From Siphonobacter sp048595215 (GTDB taxonomy: Bacteria; Bacteroidota; Bacteroidia; Cytophagales; Spirosomataceae): a DNA stretch of 22,864 bases. Positions 1 to 7,634 of this stretch are shown in pieces; the first letter of the stretch is position 1; each line of letters opens with the position of its first letter. Location of the stretch: positions 1 to 22,864 of the forward strand of contig NZ_JBMDWJ010000287.1 in NCBI RefSeq assembly GCF_048595215.1, in the 5' to 3' direction. Below the pieces are notes generated by a model. It saw nothing but the letters and a program-made list of their open reading frames with translations. It was not told where the DNA came from and made no database searches. A program made the translations under genes and the position numbers.

Positions 1-55
1 GCTATGAAAACCGGCTCTTCTCTTTACTTAACACTGGCAATAAAACGCTGAAACC
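1..55. other. Left edge, no supported gene
   Basis: Bases 1-55 lie downstream of the azurin stop codon. Short open frames run through this edge on the plus strand, but nothing in them is recognisable. No clear terminator hairpin is seen either. A gene end lying mostly outside the window cannot be excluded. Confidence 0.3.
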
Positions 56-532
56 TTACTCAACAATGAAATTACCTTTCATCATGCTGTAGTGACCGGG
101 GAAGCTACAAATAAAGGGATAGGTACCTTTCTTGGGAGCCGTAAATTCAATGGTATCGCTTTCGCCACCACCCAACAGTTTGGTATGAGCTACGATGCTC
201 GCGGCTTCTGATTTAGGAATGTATTCCGTACTGGCAGCCATGTTAGCTTTGGAAGCAAAGGCCTGTAAATCCGTACCGGGTTTTAACAGTACAAAGTTGT
301 GACCCATGGCTTGTTTGGCGAATTTGCCAGTATGTTTAAGCGTCAGCTTCACCTTTTGGCCCGCTTTCACTTTAAATTCCTTCTTGTCAAATTGCATGCC
401 GTCGGTACCATTCAGCGTCAGTACTTTCACCCCTTTGCCGGTCTGAGCTACGGCTTCATTGCCAGAAAAATTCAAACCAAAAACGGTAAGAGCGAAAGCC
501 GCTACTAAAACTCGCAAACCTGATCGTTTCAT
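56..532 (-). CDS. azu: Azurin (type I blue copper protein)
   Basis: A 158-residue exported cupredoxin that shuttles electrons in the periplasm. Residues 1-30 form a signal peptide (KR start, hydrophobic core, cleavage probably after AVAQ). The copper ligands are all present: His78 in MGHNF, Cys142 and His147 in CSFPGH, and axial Met151 in MMKG. The Cys-to-His gap (5) and Cys-to-Met gap (9) equal those of Pseudomonas azurin (C112, H117, M121). It starts at an ATG; the upstream DNA is AT-rich and shared with the divergent pgeF. In Bacteroidota such azurins are usually placed in respiratory or stress electron transfer, but the redox partner is not visible here. The family call is very firm; the physiological role is not. 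Confidence 0.96.
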   Translation of the reverse strand: MKRSGLRVLVAAFALTVFGLNFSGNEAVAQTGKGVKVLTLNGTDGMQFDKKEFKVKAGQKVKLTLKHTGKFAKQAMGHNFVLLKPGTDLQAFASKANMAASTEYIPKSEAASIVAHTKLLGGGESDTIEFTAPKKGTYPFICSFPGHYSMMKGNFIVE

Positions 533-813
533 GTAATTATTTTTATTTAGTTTAAATTAATGCAATGTACAGTCAATCTGTTAATACTATAACATACGTA
601 TTCAAGTTTTTAATTCATTTTAGAACGAAGCTTAACACTTATTAGGAAAAATCATCGGTATGGGAGGCCCTATGGAAACGCGATTCAGCCAATGTAGTAA
701 AAGCTTCTAGGTACAACATACGAAAGTAAAAGAAGGTAGAGGTATACAGACTCCATTGACTAGAGTACTGAGCCGTATTCCCTTTTTTCTCGTTAGCTTT
801 GAAAAGAATATTG

Positions 814-1581
814 ATGCGTCAGTCTATGCCGATTTCTTCCCGTCTTTTCTATAGTCCTCCTATTTTTCATTCGTTCCCGGAACTCATTGCGGCCGAAAGT
901 ACCCGTCATGGCGGCGTCAGCGAGCCGCCGTATGCCAGTTTAAACCTGGGTGGTTCGACGCAGGATGATCCCGAGCACGTGGCCGAAAACCGCCGCCGTT
1001 TTTACGCGAGTCTGGGTATTGAAGCCGATCAGGTGGCTTCGTCCCATCAGGTACACGGTTCCAATGTTTGGGTAACTGATCAGCCCGGCCGCCAGCAGGG
1101 GCACGATGCCGTCATCACGAATCAGCCCGGCGTATTTACGTTGGTTACCGTTGCTGACTGTACGCCGATTCTGGTGTATGATGCTGGTACGAAAGCCGTA
1201 GCGGCTATTCACGCGGGTTGGCGGGGAACAGTGGCCGGAATCGTAGCGAAAACCTTACAAACGATGCAGGAGCAGTACGGTACCCAGCCGAAAGATTGCT
1301 ACGGGTACGTGGGGACCTGTATCGATGAATGTTCGTTTGAAGTGGGAGCGGATGTAGCCGATTACTTTATCCGTGATTTCAAACGCTGGGACGAAACGCG
1401 GGAGAAGTTTTTCGTGGACCTGAAAGCCGCTAATGCCCAGCAACTTCGCGACTTTGGTATTCCCGAACATCAGATTGGAATTTCCCCGTATTCCACCGTA
1501 CTCAATAATCAGGACTACTTTTCGCACCGACTGGAAAAAGGCCTGACGGGCCGGATGGTAGCCATTATCGGTAGAAAATAA
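814..1581 (+). CDS. pgeF: Peptidoglycan editing factor PgeF (YfiH/DUF152, 'laccase domain')
   Basis: A cytosolic enzyme of about 255 residues from the YfiH family, which in E. coli removes wrongly incorporated amino acids (L-Ser for L-Ala) from UDP-MurNAc peptide precursors. Family marks are STRHGGVS near the N-terminus, SHQVHG (His81), VADCTP (Cys116) and HAGWRGT (His133); the Cys and two His form the metal/catalytic site. Older databases call it multicopper polyphenol oxidase; this protein has no multicopper oxidase ligand sets. The start is uncertain. The frame is open from a TTG at 799, the ATG at 814 follows a purine stretch at 801-808, and a second ATG lies at 826. A TAGCTTTG resembling a Bacteroidota -7 element at 794-801 would favour 826. 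It is convergent with the esterase gene. Confidence 0.93.
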   Translation: MRQSMPISSRLFYSPPIFHSFPELIAAESTRHGGVSEPPYASLNLGGSTQDDPEHVAENRRRFYASLGIEADQVASSHQVHGSNVWVTDQPGRQQGHDAVITNQPGVFTLVTVADCTPILVYDAGTKAVAAIHAGWRGTVAGIVAKTLQTMQEQYGTQPKDCYGYVGTCIDECSFEVGADVADYFIRDFKRWDETREKFFVDLKAANAQQLRDFGIPEHQIGISPYSTVLNNQDYFSHRLEKGLTGRMVAIIGRK

Positions 1582-1619
1582 AAAGAGACCGACAGTAGCT
1601 ACTACTGCCGGTCTCTTTT
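1581..1619. terminator. Bidirectional terminator between pgeF and esterase
   Basis: An 18-base inverted repeat (1581-1598 with 1602-1619) has one A-C mismatch and a 3-base loop. Both outer ends run into A/T tracts, so it can stop transcription from either side. It begins on the last base of the pgeF TAA and ends 15 bases before the esterase stop codon. Confidence 0.9.
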
Positions 1620-1634
1620 CGTGATTAAGATAGC

Positions 1635-2765
1635 TTACTTACCAAAGGCACTCTTCAAACGGGAAGCTGCATAATCCTGGGCATCTTTTGCACTGGATTC
1701 GATGGCGTATGTGCCAAAGAATTCGTGCGTTACGCCTTCGTACATGCGGTATTCGGTACTAACGCCCGCCTGTTTCAGTTTAGCAGAAAGTTGCTCACCT
1801 TCCGTCAGAAGCGGGTCAATTTGAGCAGCGATGATGGTAACGGGGGGCAGGCTTTTTAGGTCCGCTACGTCAACGAGTGAAATGTATTTGCTGTCACCGT
1901 CGGCCATCGTGTTGAAATATTTATCCACAAACCACTCTACCAGCGGTTTGCTGAGGGGTTTGGCATTGGCGTATTGCTGGTACGAAGCAGTGGTCAGATC
2001 GTTATTAGCTACCGGATAGACCACGAGCTGGTGAATCGGCATGGGGAATTTTTCGTCGCGAGCCATCATACTCACGTTAATAGCCATGTTGCCCCCGGCA
2101 CTTTCACCAGCTACGGCAACTTTCGAGGTATCACCACTAAAAGAAGTAGCATTCTGACGAACCCATTTGTAAGCTGCATAGGTGTCCATGTGAGCCGTCG
2201 GGAATTTGTTTTCGGGTGCTTTACGGTATTCAATCGACACCACAATCGCCCCTACGTTATGAGCCAGTGCCATGGCCGAAGCTTCGTATACTTCTGGATT
2301 GGCAATGACCCAGCCGCCCCCGTGGTAGTATACGATCACGGGTAAGTTGCCGGACGTGTTTTGTGGTTTGTACATCACGGCCCGAATGGAAGCTCCGTTG
2401 GCTCCGGGAATGTTCCGTTGCGTTACTTCTACGCCCAAATTCGGAGCAGAGATATTATTTCTGGATAGCAGTGAGTTTACGGCGTCTTTCACCGTCGGCT
2501 TGGTGCGGGCTTGCTGGGGCGTCAGGGTATAGAGGGGCGTCGAGTCAAGACGAGCCATTTCTTCAATGATCGCCTGCATTTGTGGTTTGATGTTGGGTCC
2601 CCAGGCGGGTTTAGGCCCAGTGGGCTGAATGTCGTTACCCGGATTGATATTGCCGTGATCTTTGGTGCAGGAAGCTAATGATACGAGGGCTGCCAGGGCA
2701 AGCGTAGAGCCGCTAGCCAGGAGCGATTTCTTTTTTGCTGAATAAGTACTGATTAAGTTTTTCAT
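1635..2765 (-). CDS. Lipoprotein alpha/beta-hydrolase, HSL-type esterase
   Basis: A 376-residue carboxylesterase/lipase-like enzyme of the hormone-sensitive-lipase (family IV) type. The oxyanion motif HGGG is at 148-151, the nucleophile Ser222 lies in GESAGG, and Asp317 (QIDPL) with His347 (VTHEF) complete the triad. Residues 1-33 look like a lipoprotein signal with lipobox LASC (Cys33), so it should be membrane anchored outside the cytoplasm; most family IV esterases are cytosolic. An upstream in-frame GTG at 2831 would add 22 residues with no signal-like character, so the ATG at 2765 was chosen. The natural substrate is unknown: short acyl esters, xenobiotic esters or acetylated sugars are all possible. 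It is transcribed alone toward the shared terminator. Confidence 0.92.
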   Translation of the reverse strand: MKNLISTYSAKKKSLLASGSTLALAALVSLASCTKDHGNINPGNDIQPTGPKPAWGPNIKPQMQAIIEEMARLDSTPLYTLTPQQARTKPTVKDAVNSLLSRNNISAPNLGVEVTQRNIPGANGASIRAVMYKPQNTSGNLPVIVYYHGGGWVIANPEVYEASAMALAHNVGAIVVSIEYRKAPENKFPTAHMDTYAAYKWVRQNATSFSGDTSKVAVAGESAGGNMAINVSMMARDEKFPMPIHQLVVYPVANNDLTTASYQQYANAKPLSKPLVEWFVDKYFNTMADGDSKYISLVDVADLKSLPPVTIIAAQIDPLLTEGEQLSAKLKQAGVSTEYRMYEGVTHEFFGTYAIESSAKDAQDYAASRLKSAFGK

Positions 2766-3185
2766 GTATCCGTGGATTGGTTTGAATCTTCTACGAGTGA
2801 TGCAAAAGCACAATACCCTGAAGAAAATCACATACCATTTCCTATACGTTTATCAGCACTCCATCTTTTCAAAATTAAGTAATAATACTCAAAATACGCG
2901 GGTGGTAGAATGGAGAGAGAAACATTAGACGAATCCAATTTATAGCACAGAATAAAATGCTAAGGTATTGACTGACTTGAGGCTAGCGTAAGTTAATGTG
3001 TTAGGGAAAAATGAATAAATAGCCTGAAATACAGGCGTATATATCAGGAATAAACCAAGCTTTATTCCTTAAGCGATACTGAAAACGTATAGCTAATATC
3101 GTTGGAAAGTTAGTAAAAAGACAAAAGTTAATTCGCGGTTAATTGAGCAAGTCTTACCTCAGGTCAAGTTTTGAGCGGCCGCCGC

Positions 3186-3202
3186 TGCGGTTTTCAGTTT
3201 TC
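3186..3202. repeat. 17-base dispersed repeat, copy 1 (TTTTCAGTT family)
   Basis: TGCGGTTTTCAGTTTTC here is identical to 20660-20676 in the exbB-exbD spacer. It sits just after a GC-rich palindromic stretch containing GCGGCCGC at the left border of the hairpin array. Confidence 0.75.
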
Positions 3203-3237
3203 GTAGGATAAACCCAGTAAAGTAAGCGGGGCATCTT

Positions 3238-3285
3238 GTCCGTAGTAAATACTACGGACGCAAAAGTTGGTAGGCTGTGCCTACC
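3238..3285. repeat. Two adjacent perfect hairpins
   Basis: GTCCGTAGT pairs with ACTACGGAC (3238-3246 and 3251-3259, 4-base loop). Ten bases later GGTAGGC pairs with GCCTACC (3269-3275 and 3279-3285, 3-base loop). No T-tract follows, so they are not typical terminators. They precede the REPIN-like modules. Confidence 0.7.
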
Positions 3286-3303
3286 GGGCGGGACGTACCC
3301 ATA

Positions 3304-3440
3304 CCCTGCATTGCATACGGGGACTAAGCACACTCCGGGGTTAGTGAGTAGGGCTGCAAGCCTGAATGAAATAGGAGAGGTATAGCCATAACCCCGGAGG
3401 GGGTTTCATTTGACTAGCCATGGGTGCAACCCATAGCTAG
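3304..3440. repeat. REPIN-like inverted pair of repeat modules (element A)
   Basis: The left module is a 19-base 8-3-8 imperfect hairpin (3304-3322) followed by CTCCGGGGTTA (3333-3343). The right module is the mirror image: TAACCCCGGAG (3389-3399) followed by a 27-base hairpin (3414-3440), CTAGC/GCTAG around ATGGGT-GCA-ACCCAT with one mismatched pair. The two 11-base arms are perfect inverted repeats 45 bases apart. This layout, two facing palindromic units, is that of REPINs moved by REP-associated tyrosine transposases. No such transposase is in the window, so the mobility is inferred. Confidence 0.65.
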
Positions 3441-3455
3441 CTTCGCATTGGATTC

Positions 3456-3511
3456 CCCCGCATTTCATACGGGGTTATTCAGGTTGAACTCCTTCAGGGT
3501 TTGTACTGAAG
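3456..3511 (+). repeat. Single repeat module plus hairpin next to the serpin 3' end
   Basis: A 19-base hairpin (3456-3474, CCCCG and CGGGG ends, GCATTTCATAC centre) matches the 3304-3322 hairpin at 16 of 19 positions and carries the same C-A mismatch. It is followed by a degenerate CTCCTTCAGGGTT (3489-3501) in place of the CTCCGGGGTT arm. CTTCAG/CTGAAG (3492-3497 with 3506-3511) forms a further small hairpin. It lies 54 bases beyond the serpin stop. Confidence 0.6.
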
Positions 3512-3564
3512 AAGCGACTCTTTCGGCAAATTCGCATGTAAATACGGACAGAAATAGACCGTAC

Positions 3565-4764
3565 TTACAACGTCGCTACTTTCCCCGCAAACAAAATGAC
3601 GTTAGAATTTTTCTCGCTGATGAAGAAAGCAAACGGACGATTGCAAATGAATGCAGGAGGTGTACTAACAGAAGTAGACCCAAAGACCCCAATAGCGGTG
3701 ACAGCCGCCGCTTCGGAGCCTTTTTCGTCCGTACTGATGTACGCCTTTTGCTTGATGAAGCCTACGAATAAATCATTCTGAGGACGAATCTTGGTTAGGT
3801 TCGCTTCCGGTCTACTAAAAACTTTCGACATACCCATTTGCTGTAGGATTCCATTCAACTGATTCTCAGAATCAAAATTGATTTCAAACCTGGGTAGAGC
3901 TACTTGTACACGTAGCGTTTGCAGTCTCTTTTGTAATTCATTCCAATGTGTCGTCGTATAGTTTTGAACCAGTGAATCAACCGATTGCCCTGAATTAGGT
4001 AGCAGAATTGTCATGCGGTAATCGCCGTTTCCGTAAGGCAATTCACAGGCGGTGTACCCTGGCATTTGTGCGTACCCAAAGCTATTCTCCTGATGCATCA
4101 TTTTCACTTGCTTTTTGGTACCGTTAGCCTGGCTAAACGACTCATCCCGCGTATTGGAGGTTTTGAACTGATTTTTCCAGTCCCCTTTGAAATACACGGC
4201 ATTCATCAAGAGCATGAAAAGATCAGGATCTACCGTATCCAGAATTTTATTGATTTTATTGTTGGTTTTTTGTCGTGCCCAGTCATTGACGGGTCCAACC
4301 GTGGTGAGTGGTTTTACCTCCGACTGAAAGTACTGTTTGAGGGTTTCAGTGTAGGAAGCCTCGACGCTCTTATCCTGTCGGTACCAGACTGAATTGGCCA
4401 GATTAACGGTGACCCGGTTGTCTACTTTGGGTAAGCCCTCCATCAGAATTTTGTACAGGCTGTTATACTCTTCATCCGTCAGGCGTAATACCTTTTTAAT
4501 TTCCTCGTACGATTCCTTTTCCGCACCGTTCAACAGCATACCCAGAGCAATATGCAGACTTAGCGGAGAAACAAATACGTTTTCAGAAGAATTGACCTGA
4601 TTGATGCGGCGAAAGAAATCAAAGGCAAAATCCGTAGAATGCTCGACATAAGCCCGGTTGCCTAAGTGAAGTGGAATACCGCCCTCTTTGACCTCATCCC
4701 CGGGCTTACAACTTACGAAGCCAAGAAGCAGAACGAAAAGTAATAAGGAAGTATAGCGTATCAT
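3565..4764 (-). CDS. Lipoprotein serpin, inhibitory type
   Basis: A 399-residue serine protease inhibitor. A lipoprotein signal ends in GFVSC (Cys19), so the serpin is tethered to a membrane facing outward. The fold marks are NAVYFKGDW (188-196), the LPYGNGDY and ILLPN strands, VALPRFEI, and the C-terminal NRPFAFFI. The reactive-loop hinge at 347-357 (EKGSEAAAVTA, with small residues at P14-P8) is of the inhibitory kind, so it should trap proteases by loop insertion. Counting 17 residues from Glu347 puts P1 at Ser363; counting back from NRPF puts it near Val366. Either suggests an elastase- or chymotrypsin-like target rather than trypsin. The target could be host, competitor or self proteases. 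It lies downstream of the GH2 gene in the same direction, beyond a terminator, so it is probably a separate unit. Confidence 0.95.
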   Translation of the reverse strand: MIRYTSLLLFVLLLGFVSCKPGDEVKEGGIPLHLGNRAYVEHSTDFAFDFFRRINQVNSSENVFVSPLSLHIALGMLLNGAEKESYEEIKKVLRLTDEEYNSLYKILMEGLPKVDNRVTVNLANSVWYRQDKSVEASYTETLKQYFQSEVKPLTTVGPVNDWARQKTNNKINKILDTVDPDLFMLLMNAVYFKGDWKNQFKTSNTRDESFSQANGTKKQVKMMHQENSFGYAQMPGYTACELPYGNGDYRMTILLPNSGQSVDSLVQNYTTTHWNELQKRLQTLRVQVALPRFEINFDSENQLNGILQQMGMSKVFSRPEANLTKIRPQNDLFVGFIKQKAYISTDEKGSEAAAVTAIGVFGSTSVSTPPAFICNRPFAFFISEKNSNVILFAGKVATL

Positions 4765-4849
4765 AACGAGAAAGGTTTAGTACGGCTATGACACAAGTTC
4801 TATACGTTCGGTTGGAATAGACTCAGGAAATCAAGGCATTAAAACAAAA

Positions 4850-4878
4850 CTTCCCGAAAGTGCTACGCTTTCGGGAAG
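4850..4878 (-). terminator. Terminator of the GH2 gene
   Basis: A perfect 11-base stem (CTTCCCGAAAG with CTTTCGGGAAG) has a 7-base loop. On the minus strand it is followed by TTTTGTTTT. It lies 25 bases beyond the GH2 stop and upstream of the serpin gene. Confidence 0.9.
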
Positions 4879-4903
4879 CCAAATTTGAATCAATCTATAG
4901 CTA

Positions 4904-7525
4904 CTATTGAATCGAAATATACCGTTCCGTTACATTCCAGCCTTCCAGTGAAACCAGCGGTTTTTCTTCCGAGCTTGGCGTGTACTCCAGCGTGACCGTT
5001 TTCTGTTCGCCGGGTAGTACCGAAATGTAATTGTCGCTGTAGAAGGTTGGCAAAATGCGTTGCTTCGTCTGCGACTGTACCAGCGAGAGGCGATTGAAGA
5101 AAGCCACCGGATTGCGGGCATCGTTACGCAGGGTTACTTCGATTTTACCTTTGCCTACCTGTTTAGCCGTAGCCTGTACGTCCACCGTATTGAGTTGCTG
5201 CAAGCCCGAGTAGGTGCCTTTTTCGTTCGGCAACCAGTACAGGTTATCGCTGACGGTTTCTTTGTTCAAATTCAACAGACGTAAGGAAAGGAAGACGCCG
5301 TCTTCCTTGGCCGCTTTTTCCAGGGCTTTGGCCACGGACAGGTAGGGGCGGGCCGTACTGGGGCCAATTTCCGAGAATACCTGCGTAAGGAGCGTTTCCT
5401 TCCCTTTCATGTCGTACAGTTTCACCACCAGCATCAAGTCGCGGTGGGTCTGGAAGGTGTTGTTGGCCAGCATGACCATACTGTCCGCCGGGTTGTACAT
5501 GATGTGCAGCGGCTCGCTTCCGTTGTGTAGGCCGTACAGACAAGCATTGGGATCGAGGTAGTAATCGTACATCTGTCCGCGAAGAGATGTCCAGGGATTT
5601 TGCGTTTTCCAGATGATTGTACCGGTATACCATTCCCACATGTGCGAGGAAAACCCTTCCATCAAAGCCCGGTACTGATCGTAGTTGACGAGCTGAGCTT
5701 TCCGGCCAAAATCGCGGGCGTCTTTGGCCTTTCCGTAGGGATCGATGTACTGATCGTAGCCAATGTATTTGTGATACTGCCACACGGAATCTACCTGCGA
5801 TTTGCCCTTGCCATACTGCGGAGCCACGAGGTTTTCTTTAGGTATGAAACGTTCCAGTGACTGTACATCACCCACGCCCACTGAACCCACTTCCGAATTG
5901 AACGGCCAGGTTTTATACGACCAGAATTTAGCAATGGGTTGAATACCGTAAGGACCATCGCCGTTGCCGCCCAGGGAATTGAACGACATATCATCGGAGT
6001 TCGAGTAGTCGATGAACCAACGGGTACCGTCCAGAGCGGGCAGGAGTGAGTCGCGGAGCGGCAGCATGATGTCTGAAGGCAGCGTAATCTCGTTACCACC
6101 GCACCAGATCGCCAGTGAGGCATGGTTCCGGATCATTTTAATCTGATCGGCGGCTGATTCCAGGAACAGCGAATGATCGTCGGGATACTTCCGGCGGGTC
6201 CACTGGTCTTCCAGTTTGGCTGGATCGACCCAGCGACCGTTGCAATCGCCCGAACCCCAGAAATCCTGCATGACGAGCAAACCATAGCGATCGCAGGCTT
6301 CGTAGAATTCTGGACGTTCGGTAATGGCCCCGCCCCAGATGCGAATCAGGTTGAGGTGCATATCGCGGTGAAAACGGATTTCGGCGTCGTACCGCTCGGG
6401 CGAGAAACGTAACATGGCGTCGGAGATAATCCAGTTAGCCCCCTTAATGAAGATTTTCTGACCGTTAACGGATACCTGTTTACTGCGAGTAGTGGCGTTC
6501 CATTCCGTCTGAATTTCCCGAACGCCTACCTGAATTTTCTCTTCGTCCGAAACCTTGGTACCCGTTACAAACTGAATGGTCACCGGATATAAATGTTGTT
6601 TTCCGTAGCCGTAGGGCCACCAGAGCTTGGGATTCTGAAGCATAAGAGCGGGTAATTCAACCGTCAGGGAAGACTTCGCCGGGATACTTACTTTTTTCGA
6701 AACCTTGTTTCCCTCCAGCGTGTACTGCACCGTTCCTTCGATGCGGCTGGCGGTGGGGTTTTCCAGTTCGGTTGAAACCTTGATGGTCGCCGGTTTCTGC
6801 GGACCGTCGGGCATTCGGGTACCGGGAACGAGCGTCACCACGTGCGGATTTTTCAGTTGAACGGCTCCCGTTTTTTCAATTAGTACCTTATCCCAGATTC
6901 CTGTATTACGGTCGCGAATGGGTTGAATCCAGTCCCAGCCCGCCACGTACTGGTGAGAGACGTTCTTGGCAATCGTACCATCGCCACCCTGACCGCCGTT
7001 GGGGTTACCCACTGGATCGGGGGGATAGACGATCACCGCCAATCGGTTCAGGCTGCCTTTTTTCAGGTACGAGGTAATGTTAAACGTCTTTCGCAGGAAC
7101 ATCCCGGTATGGGGCTTATCCGTCAGCTTTTTACCGTTCAGAAAAACGTCACAACTGTAATTGATCCCCCGAAACTGAAGCCATACCTGCTCGCCCGCCT
7201 GAGCTTCTTCCTTGAAATCCTTCACGAACCAGTAGGTATAGTAGTCGCGACCCGTCTGGTAGATGTCCGGAATGTGCTGGTTATTCATGCCGTAAAACGG
7301 ATCCGGAATCTGCTTGTTATTCAGCATCGTCGTCAGGACCGTTCCGGGGACGGTGGCGGGTTGCCAGTCAGCCAGACTGTACGAAGGGTTGGACAGATCC
7401 GTGCCCTTTACCGCTACTTTACCGATTGGAGCACACTTCCAGCCCGCGTTGAGTTCGTAGAGCTGTTGAGCAAAACCCAGAGCCGAAGTCAGCAGGGCCG
7501 CTAGCGTAAGTAAGGTTCTTTTCAT
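4904..7525 (-). CDS. GH2 beta-mannosidase, similar to mannosylglycoprotein endo-beta-mannosidase
   Basis: An 873-residue exported glycoside hydrolase family 2 enzyme. The type I signal peptide ends about residue 19-20 (GFAQ). An N-terminal sugar-binding sandwich (~22-215) and an Ig-like domain come before the catalytic barrel (~345-620), with further beta domains to the end. The acid/base is Glu479 (CGGNE) and the likely nucleophile Glu545 (NSEVGSVG). WGGAITERPEFYEACDRYG (397-415), then DFWGSGD, closely follows the plant endo-beta-mannosidase pattern (GG-AERPEFY-CD-YGLL-Q-FW-GD), as I recall it. That enzyme cuts the Man-beta-1,4-GlcNAc bond of N-glycans. Exo-beta-mannosidase and exo-beta-glucosaminidase relatives share the fold and remain alternatives. 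GH92 lies 109 bases upstream, which supports a mannose-rich glycan substrate. Confidence 0.9.
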   Translation of the reverse strand: MKRTLLTLAALLTSALGFAQQLYELNAGWKCAPIGKVAVKGTDLSNPSYSLADWQPATVPGTVLTTMLNNKQIPDPFYGMNNQHIPDIYQTGRDYYTYWFVKDFKEEAQAGEQVWLQFRGINYSCDVFLNGKKLTDKPHTGMFLRKTFNITSYLKKGSLNRLAVIVYPPDPVGNPNGGQGGDGTIAKNVSHQYVAGWDWIQPIRDRNTGIWDKVLIEKTGAVQLKNPHVVTLVPGTRMPDGPQKPATIKVSTELENPTASRIEGTVQYTLEGNKVSKKVSIPAKSSLTVELPALMLQNPKLWWPYGYGKQHLYPVTIQFVTGTKVSDEEKIQVGVREIQTEWNATTRSKQVSVNGQKIFIKGANWIISDAMLRFSPERYDAEIRFHRDMHLNLIRIWGGAITERPEFYEACDRYGLLVMQDFWGSGDCNGRWVDPAKLEDQWTRRKYPDDHSLFLESAADQIKMIRNHASLAIWCGGNEITLPSDIMLPLRDSLLPALDGTRWFIDYSNSDDMSFNSLGGNGDGPYGIQPIAKFWSYKTWPFNSEVGSVGVGDVQSLERFIPKENLVAPQYGKGKSQVDSVWQYHKYIGYDQYIDPYGKAKDARDFGRKAQLVNYDQYRALMEGFSSHMWEWYTGTIIWKTQNPWTSLRGQMYDYYLDPNACLYGLHNGSEPLHIMYNPADSMVMLANNTFQTHRDLMLVVKLYDMKGKETLLTQVFSEIGPSTARPYLSVAKALEKAAKEDGVFLSLRLLNLNKETVSDNLYWLPNEKGTYSGLQQLNTVDVQATAKQVGKGKIEVTLRNDARNPVAFFNRLSLVQSQTKQRILPTFYSDNYISVLPGEQKTVTLEYTPSSEEKPLVSLEGWNVTERYISIQ

Positions 7526-7561
7526 ACTATTGAGGGAAGAAAGAATTGAGATGTAAAAGAA

Positions 7562-7604
7562 TAACCTCCGGCAAAACCAGATTTAACGGTTTCGCCGGAG
7601 GTTA
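7562..7604 (-). terminator. Hairpin between GH92 and GH2, terminator or attenuator
   Basis: A 17-base stem (7562-7578 with 7588-7604) has one mismatch and a 9-base loop. It is followed on the minus strand by a moderately T-rich TTCTTTT. It lies in the 109-base gap between two genes of one pathway, so it may cause partial termination, or stabilise the GH92 mRNA 3' end, rather than fully separate them. Confidence 0.7.
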
Positions 7605-7634
7605 CGTAAGGCCCTCCGGGCGGATAAAGGCTAC

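Larger units (their letters stand above)
2766..3564. other. ~800-base intergenic region, hairpin and repeat rich
   Basis: No convincing gene lies between the esterase start and the serpin stop. The part at 2766-3170 is AT-rich and should hold the esterase promoter. It also carries two small hairpins: GCCTG/CAGGC at 3022-3036 and GGAATAAA/TTTATTCC at 3047-3068. The part at 3180-3511 is more GC-rich and is a dense run of inverted repeats, annotated separately. A plus-strand open frame starting near 3424 runs antisense into the serpin gene and has no protein-like features. Confidence 0.7.

Noticed and set aside
814..1581. Annotation as a multicopper oxidase/laccase
   Set aside because: The YfiH family carries this old label, but the protein lacks multicopper His-X-His ligand sets; HAGWRG and ADCTP fit PgeF.
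2766..2831. Upstream GTG start for the esterase
   Set aside because: The added 22 residues would bury the lipoprotein signal peptide behind a mixed, Arg-rich segment; the ATG at 2765 gives a proper signal.
3238..3511. CRISPR array
   Set aside because: The repeats are inverted, unequal in spacing and of differing sequence; there are no regular spacers and no cas gene.
3180..3511. Known riboswitch or tRNA-like RNA
   Set aside because: The hairpins are short and serial, with no cloverleaf and no class core I recognise; a second copy elsewhere suits a dispersed repeat better.
3424..3771. Plus-strand open frame over the repeat array and serpin 3' end
   Set aside because: It is antisense to a clear serpin, begins inside hairpin DNA, and its product is low-complexity and basic with no domain.
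6923..7504. 193-codon plus-strand open frame
   Set aside because: It lies wholly antisense within the GH2 gene; its length is explained by the codon bias of the real strand.
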